From Elusimicrobia bacterium GWC2_61_19 (GTDB taxonomy: Bacteria; Elusimicrobiota; Elusimicrobia; Elusimicrobiales; UBA9959): a DNA stretch of 54,283 nucleotides. Shown here piece by piece: positions 50,096 through 54,283 of the stretch. Positions within the stretch are counted from its first letter, which is position 1, and each line of letters begins with the position of its first letter. Below the pieces are notes generated by a model. The model was given only the letters and a program-made list of their open reading frames with translations. It made no database searches and was not told the origin of the DNA. Location of the stretch: NCBI GenBank assembly GCA_001799795.1, contig MGUD01000019.1, positions 1-54,283 on the forward strand. Direction: 5' to 3'. The position numbers and the translations under genes were made by a program.

Positions 50096-50560
50096 TTATT
50101 TCACCGTCAGCAGGGAAACCTTGCGGCCCGCTTCCAGGTCGGTGTCGGGGTTAAGCGGGTCCAGCACATCCTGCCCGTCGATGCGGCAGATGTACCTGTA
50201 TTTTCCCGGCGGCAGCGGTATCATGGCTTCCCAGCGGTTGCCTTCTTTTTTCTTCAGGACCAGCGCTTCGGGGTTCCATTTATTGAAGTCGCCGGCCACT
50301 TTCACTTCTTTGGCGCCGGCCACCTTTACAGAGAATTTAACGAAGCGCAGTTCCGGCTGCGGCATTTCTCCGGGCCGCCCGCCGCGCTGGCGGGTGGGGG
50401 GGAGCACGCCGGAGCGCGTCGGTTTCACCACCGCCACGTTCCAATGGCCCACGAAACCGAAATAGGTCTTAATGGCGTTATTGAACAGCACGCTGGGGAC
50501 GCTTACCAGCGCGAAAGCGACGAAAGCAAGCGCCATGAGGACGGCTTTGCGCTCTATCAC
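50096..50560 (-). CDS. Membrane-anchored CBM48-like (glycogen-binding) protein
   Basis: 154 residues. N-terminal membrane helix (AVLMALAFVAFALVSVPSVLF), a Pro/Arg linker, then an isoamylase-N/CBM48 domain (about 68-150): VKVAGDFNKWNPEAL and LPPGKYRYICRIDG with the sugar-stacking Trp. Tightly packed with the glucodextranase-C-like gene (1-nt gap) and the radical SAM gene (ATGA overlap). Confidence 0.8.
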   Translation of the reverse strand: MIERKAVLMALAFVAFALVSVPSVLFNNAIKTYFGFVGHWNVAVVKPTRSGVLPPTRQRGGRPGEMPQPELRFVKFSVKVAGAKEVKVAGDFNKWNPEALVLKKKEGNRWEAMIPLPPGKYRYICRIDGQDVLDPLNPDTDLEAGRKVSLLTVK

Positions 50561-51210
50561 CCGGCCTCCTCTTCGTCGAGGCGCGGCCGCACGCGCGGTT
50601 CGGCGCCGAGTTTTTCCGCCAGGGTCTTAAAATTCCCTATGTCCACGCCGTTGCCTTCCACCGCGGTCGCGTAAGCTTCCGGCAGCAGGAGGGAGGCCTC
50701 CCTGATGAATTCTTTTACCTTTTCGAAGCCGGTGGCGGCCCAGGGCGCCATAGGACGCATAAGTTCGGCCCACTGGGCCGGGTCGGAGGTGTTGAGGCTG
50801 ACGTGCACGGAGTCTATAAGACCCTTCATCTCCGGCACCACGTTGCGGCCCCAGACGGCGTTGGCCAGCCCGTTGGTATTCAGGCGCACGCGCATGGAGG
50901 GCGGGATCGGCGCGGCTTTGCCGTGTTTTATCAGGCGCGCCGTCGCCAGCAGCGCCTCCAGCCGCATGGTGGGTTCCCCGTAGCCGCAGAAAACGAATTC
51001 TTCGAAAGGCGCCGCCGTCCATTCCTTCCTGGCCAGGGCGATTATTTCGGCCGGCGAAGGTTCCGTGCCGGCGAGGTTCAGGTTGCTGCCGCGGTAATCC
51101 ATCTTCCACGAGTTCTTTACGCAGAAAACGCAGGCCGTCGGGCAGCGGTTGGTGAGGTTGACGTAGAGCCCGCTTTTGTAGCGGTAAACTATGGTTGGGG
51201 AGGCGTCCAT
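50557..51210 (-). CDS. TatD-associated type radical SAM protein
   Basis: 217 residues, a short radical SAM enzyme. Cluster motif C-x3-C-x2-C in NRCPTACVFCVKN, then EFVFCGYGEPTMR and RLNTNGLAN, VHVSLNTSD. This matches the TatD-linked radical SAM group; no TatD gene is next to it here. First gene of the minus-strand operon. Confidence 0.85.
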   Translation of the reverse strand: MDASPTIVYRYKSGLYVNLTNRCPTACVFCVKNSWKMDYRGSNLNLAGTEPSPAEIIALARKEWTAAPFEEFVFCGYGEPTMRLEALLATARLIKHGKAAPIPPSMRVRLNTNGLANAVWGRNVVPEMKGLIDSVHVSLNTSDPAQWAELMRPMAPWAATGFEKVKEFIREASLLLPEAYATAVEGNGVDIGNFKTLAEKLGAEPRVRPRLDEEEAG

Positions 51211-51265
51211 GGAGATAAAGACTGTCCTTTCTGTATCCGACCTCGCAATCGTTCCTTCTTTATTC

Positions 51266-51271
51266 TATCAT
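51266..51271 (+). promoter_or_regulatory. -10 box of the glycerate kinase gene
   Basis: TATCAT followed by 6 nt and the ATG at 51278; -35 weak (TCGCAA, 51243-51248). Confidence 0.4.
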
Positions 51272-51277
51272 TTAGGG

Positions 51278-52390
51278 ATGAAGATTTTGATAGCCCCCAA
51301 CGCTTTCAAGGGCACGCTTACGGCCGCCGGCGCCGCCCTGGCCGCGGCGCGCGGCGCGCGCAAAGCCGCGCCGGGGGCCGGCATAAGGACGCTGCCCATC
51401 GCCGACGGGGGCGACGGCCTGCTGGACGCGCTGCGCCCCGCGCTGGGCGGGACGCTGGTGAGAAGCCGCGTGGAAGGGCCGCTCGGCGCGCGCGTTACGG
51501 CGCGGTGGCTGCTGGCGGGCCGGGTCGCCGTTATAGAGATGGCCGAGGCCTCCGGCCTTAAGCTTTTGCCCGTTTCCCGGCTGCGCCCGCTGGACGCCTC
51601 CACCCGCGGCGTCGGGCAGCTCATAGCTTTAGCCGCGGCGCGCGGCGCCCGTGAAATAATAGTGGGGCTCGGCGGCAGCGCCTCCAACGACGGTGGGGCC
51701 GGCTGCGCGGCGGCTTTCGGGTTTCTGCTTAACGATAAAAAAGGAACGGCCGTCGCCCGCGGGGCCCGCGGCCTGGCCGCCGTCCGTGAAATCCTCCCCG
51801 GCGCCGGGGCGGGCCGCCTTAAGGGGCTGCGGGTGGAGGGACTGGCCGACGTGAAGAATCCCCTGCTGGGGCGCGACGGCTCGGCGCGGGTCTTCGGCCC
51901 GCAGAAAGGCGCCGGTCCGGCCGAGGTCAGGTTCATGGAGGCCGCCCTGCGCAATTACGCCGCGGCGGTAAAGAAGTTCTCGGGCAGGGACGTCGCGCGG
52001 CTCCCGGGCGGGGCCGCGGCGGGCGGGTTAGGGGCCGGGCTGGCGGCTTTTTTCGGCGCCGAACTGCGCGACGGCTCGGCTTTTGTCCTGGAGCGGCTTG
52101 GTTTCGAGCGGGAATTGGCCCGGGCCGACCTGCTTATCACGGGGGAAGGTTGTTTCGACCGGCAGACATTTTACGGCAAGGCGCCCGGAGCGGCCATCGC
52201 CGCCGCCCGCCGGCTGGGCAAGCCGGTTATCGTGGTCTGCGGCCGGTCCCTGCTGAAGGACCAAAGAGCTTTGACCCGTCTGGGGGTGGCGGGTGTGATA
52301 GAGACCGGGGCCGCCCCCTCCCCGGCCGCGGCCGTCAGGCTGGCCGTGGAACGCGCGCTGCCGGCCATTCTCCAGCGGCTGATCATTTGA
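51278..52390 (+). CDS. Glycerate kinase (GarK/GlxK type)
   Basis: 370 residues. Start at the ATG giving MKILIAPNAFKGTLTA, the classic N-terminus. Other signatures: PIADGGDGLLDAL, IVGLGGSASNDGGAG, GGLGAGLAAFFGAEL and LITGEGCFDRQTFYGKAPG. Phosphorylates D-glycerate, most GarK-type enzymes giving 2-phosphoglycerate. TAGGG is too near the ATG for a good ribosome site; likely leaderless. Divergent from the radical SAM operon. Confidence 0.9.
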   Translation: MKILIAPNAFKGTLTAAGAALAAARGARKAAPGAGIRTLPIADGGDGLLDALRPALGGTLVRSRVEGPLGARVTARWLLAGRVAVIEMAEASGLKLLPVSRLRPLDASTRGVGQLIALAAARGAREIIVGLGGSASNDGGAGCAAAFGFLLNDKKGTAVARGARGLAAVREILPGAGAGRLKGLRVEGLADVKNPLLGRDGSARVFGPQKGAGPAEVRFMEAALRNYAAAVKKFSGRDVARLPGGAAAGGLGAGLAAFFGAELRDGSAFVLERLGFERELARADLLITGEGCFDRQTFYGKAPGAAIAAARRLGKPVIVVCGRSLLKDQRALTRLGVAGVIETGAAPSPAAAVRLAVERALPAILQRLII

Positions 52391-52433
52391 GTTGCCTCTT
52401 TAATTTTAATAATATATATATTCTTGATGGAAA

Positions 52434-52449
52434 GGCGGCGAAAGCCGCC
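52434..52449 (+). promoter_or_regulatory. GNRA hairpin in the leader of the phosphohexomutase gene
   Basis: GGCGGC-GAAA-GCCGCC, a perfect 6-bp stem with a GNRA tetraloop, about 33 nt before the ATG and just after an AT-rich -10-like stretch (TATATT, 52416-52421). No known riboswitch core seen around it. Confidence 0.4.
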
Positions 52450-52481
52450 GCCACGGTTTTGGCTTTTTAAGAGAGGTACAA

Positions 52482-53894
52482 ATGAGTTCCCACCAGGCAA
52501 ACCATATTTCGTTCGGCACTGACGGGTTCCGCGGCATTGTCGCCAGGGACTTTACCTATGACGTGGTGAGGAAGACCGCCCAGGGCATGGCCGACTATAT
52601 CGCTTACAAGTACATGCGCACCGAAAAACCCTCCGTGGCCGTCGGCTACGACAGGCGCTTCATGTCGGACCGCTTCGCCCGCACGCTGGCCGACGTCCTG
52701 GCCGCCAACGGCCTGGAAGTCGCGCTCAGCGCCACCCCGCTGCCCACCCCGGCCATAAGCCTGCTCACCACCAAGGGCTACGGCCTGGGCGTCATAATAA
52801 CGGCCAGCCATAACCACCATTATTACAACGGCATTAAAGTGAAACAGAACGGCCGCTCCGCCCCGCCCTCCGTGACCGCGGAGATAGAGAATTACGTGGC
52901 CAAAGCCGTGCCGATGAAGCCGTCCGGCGCCCCGGTGGCCGTGAAGGATTTTCGGCCGGTCTACGCGGAGTACCTCAATTCCAAAGTGCCCGCCGCCAAG
53001 GTGCTGCCCAAGCTGCCCGGCACGGTGGTCATAGACTTCATGCACGGCGTGGGCGCCGAGACCGCCGCCTCCCTGTTCAACGCCAAGAACGTCGTCAGGC
53101 TGCGCGAGCGGCACGACCCGCTTTTCGGCGGGATGGCGCCGGAGCCGGTGGAGAAAAATCTGCAGGAACTGGTGGCCGCGGTGAAGAAGCACAAGGCGCT
53201 CTTCGGCGTGGCGCTGGACGGGGACGCGGACCGCTTCGCCCTGGTGTCCGACAAGGGCCAGTATATGACGCCCTGCCAGACCGCGCCGCTGCTGCTGGAC
53301 TACCTGCTTTCGAAAGGCAAGTACAAGGGCAAGGTGGTCCAGGCGGTGTCCATGGGCTACCTGACCAAGCGCATCGCCCGCGCCGCCGGGCTGCCCTTCG
53401 ACGAGGTCCCCGTGGGCTTCAAATATATAGCGGAAAAAATGCTCTCCGAAGACGTGACTTTCGGCGTGGAGGAGTCCGGCGGGTACGCCTGGAAAGGCAA
53501 CCTCCCCGAGCGCGACGGCGCCCTGACGGCCCTGTTCTTCATGGAGATGGCGGTAAAGACCGGCAAATCCGTCTCCGCCCTTTACGCGGAGATAGAAAAG
53601 AAGCACGGCAAGTCCTGCTTCATCCGCCGCGACTTCGATCTGGAGAAGGCCATCCCCAATAAGCACTCTTTCGCGGTCAAGATAAAGAAAAAACTGCCGA
53701 AAATCCTGCTGGGCCACAAGATAACGGAGACCAACACCATAGACGGCCTCAAGATCATACTGGACAACGACTGGTGGGTGCTGATGCGCCCCTCCGGCAC
53801 CGAACCGCTGCTGCGCACCTACGCGGAAACCGACAGCCAGGAGAACACCAAGAAGTTCCTGGACCTGGCCTTCAAGCTGGTAGAGCACAAGTAG
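52482..53894 (+). CDS. Phosphoglucomutase/phosphomannomutase family protein
   Basis: 470 residues, alpha-D-phosphohexomutase. Active Ser loop TASHNHHYYNGIK, metal loop DGDADRF, sugar loop EESGGYAW and phosphate loop RPSGTEPLLR are all present. Specificity (glucose, mannose or glucosamine phosphate) is not fixed by these motifs; the HH after SHN is unusual. GAGAGG ribosome site. Confidence 0.92.
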   Translation: MSSHQANHISFGTDGFRGIVARDFTYDVVRKTAQGMADYIAYKYMRTEKPSVAVGYDRRFMSDRFARTLADVLAANGLEVALSATPLPTPAISLLTTKGYGLGVIITASHNHHYYNGIKVKQNGRSAPPSVTAEIENYVAKAVPMKPSGAPVAVKDFRPVYAEYLNSKVPAAKVLPKLPGTVVIDFMHGVGAETAASLFNAKNVVRLRERHDPLFGGMAPEPVEKNLQELVAAVKKHKALFGVALDGDADRFALVSDKGQYMTPCQTAPLLLDYLLSKGKYKGKVVQAVSMGYLTKRIARAAGLPFDEVPVGFKYIAEKMLSEDVTFGVEESGGYAWKGNLPERDGALTALFFMEMAVKTGKSVSALYAEIEKKHGKSCFIRRDFDLEKAIPNKHSFAVKIKKKLPKILLGHKITETNTIDGLKIILDNDWWVLMRPSGTEPLLRTYAETDSQENTKKFLDLAFKLVEHK

Positions 53895-53903
53895 GGGGCG
53901 CTT

Positions 53904-54034
53904 GGGCGGCAGCCGGGGGGGTGCCCTTGAGCACCCTTTGCGGAAGGGGGCCCCGCCATCAAAGTAAGGCGGGGGGAACCGACGCAAGGGTTCCCTCTTC
54001 CAGGGTGCGCAAGGGCACCCCCCGGCTGCCGCCC
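53904..54034. repeat. Large multi-stem palindromic element upstream of metK
   Basis: Outer arms 53904-53929 and 54010-54034 pair over 25 bp with one bulged G. Inside, GCACCC/GGGTGC (53931-53936, 54003-54008), GGAAG/CTTCC (53942-53946, 53997-54001), and two hairpins CCCCGCC/GGCGGGG (loop 53958-53967) and GGAACC/GGTTCC (loop 53981-53988) make a three-way junction. It fills the gap between the mutase stop codon and the metK promoter. It may be a MITE/BIME-like element or a structured RNA; no T-run follows. Confidence 0.65.
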
Positions 54035-54058
54035 GGGCGGGAGATGCGGAGAAATTTG

Positions 54059-54064
54059 TATAAT
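54059..54064 (+). promoter_or_regulatory. -10 box of metK
   Basis: TATAAT 28 nt before the ATG; no -35 recognised. It lies downstream of the palindromic element, so that element would not be in the metK leader if this start is used. Confidence 0.5.
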
Positions 54065-54092
54065 TTAGTAATAATACAGGGAGGAAGATAAC

Positions 54093-54283
54093 ATGAACTT
54101 CAAAGGCAAAAGATACGTCAGCTCGGAGTCGGTGACCGAAGGGCACCCCGACAAAGTTTGCGACCAGATTTCGGACGCGGTGCTGGACGAGATAATGAAG
54201 AAGGACCCCGCCGGCCGCGTCGCCTGCGAGACCTTCATCACCCGCGGCATGGTGGTCGTGGGCGGCGAGATCACCACCAAGAC
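54093..54283 (+). CDS. metK: S-adenosylmethionine synthetase, N-terminal part
   Basis: First 63 codons; the gene continues past the window. [24 protein letters not shown] is the methionine-binding start of MetK and [19 protein letters not shown] follows as usual. Makes SAM from methionine and ATP. GGGAGGA 7 nt before the ATG. Confidence 0.97.
   Translation, partial: MNFKGKRYVSSESVTEGHPDKVCDQISDAVLDEIMKKDPAGRVACETFITRGMVVVGGEITTK

Noticed and set aside
53904-54034. SAM riboswitch before metK
   Set aside because: No conserved core of a known SAM riboswitch class is recognisable, the outer stem is far longer than usual, and the metK -10 box lies downstream of the structure.
1-54283. CRISPR arrays, prophage or rRNA genes
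   Set aside because: No regularly spaced repeat-spacer array, phage structural genes or rRNA-like stretches were seen; the tandem repeats at 29089 and 16630 lack variable spacers.

Overview
The window looks like chromosomal DNA from a GC-rich, diderm (Gram-negative-type) bacterium. Evidence for two membranes is an Mla-type lipid transport set, several beta-barrel-like secreted proteins and many signal peptides. Gene content and order (rpsF-ssb-rpsR-rplI-dnaB; radA-PIN/TRAM-ispDF-cysS; clostripain-type peptidases; several lineage-restricted secreted proteins) would fit an Elusimicrobiota-like genome, but that assignment is an inference and no marker phylogeny was run. Many genes are packed in ATGA/GTGA-overlapping operons. 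Several operon heads have a -10 box only 6-9 nt before the start codon, so leaderless mRNAs look common.

Layout. 1-2165: end of a phospholipase D family gene, a frameshifted DUF3800 gene behind a REP-like hairpin, and an unknown secreted protein. 2184-6781: sensor kinase plus barrel-like protein (minus), a small secreted protein, and a divergent C11 peptidase. 6857-10587: glycosyltransferase, guaA, guaB (IMP dehydrogenase without a CBS module). 10600-10940: two tandem minus-strand promoter-terminator units that look like small RNA genes. 10937-16532: paired membrane OB-like paralogues, methylmalonyl-CoA decarboxylase, a class A beta-lactamase-fold hydrolase, a HEPN/MNT toxin-antitoxin pair and a DUF4105 protein. 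16719-20546: amino-sugar kinase fused to a RapZ C-terminal domain, MurU-like nucleotidyltransferase, ferritin-like protein, YhcH-family protein and methyltransferase. 20585-34177: housekeeping operons for ribosomal proteins/replication, alr, mlaEFD, radA, PIN-TRAM, ispDF, cysS and PAP2.

34217-39319: tRNA-Gly followed by an AT-richer island. It holds an exported TPR protein, a 48-residue Cys-rich peptide, a radical SAM/SPASM enzyme with a PqqD-like N-terminus, and an ABC exporter (one ATPase, two permeases). The peptide resembles the subtilosin A precursor in leader length, Cys-rich N-terminal half and hydrophobic C-terminal half, so the island is best read as a sactipeptide-type RiPP cluster. 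This is the most exciting system in the window.

39333-54283: pyrB, a GDYXXLXY/DUF2157 pair, a GT-C-like membrane protein, an MFS transporter, a RAYT (REP-associated transposase) behind its own hairpin, and a minus-strand operon (TatD-type radical SAM, anchored CBM48-like protein, glucodextranase-C-like protein, Nif3, adenylate cyclase-RDD fusion). Then come glycerate kinase, a phosphohexomutase, a striking 131-nt multi-stem palindromic element, and the start of metK.
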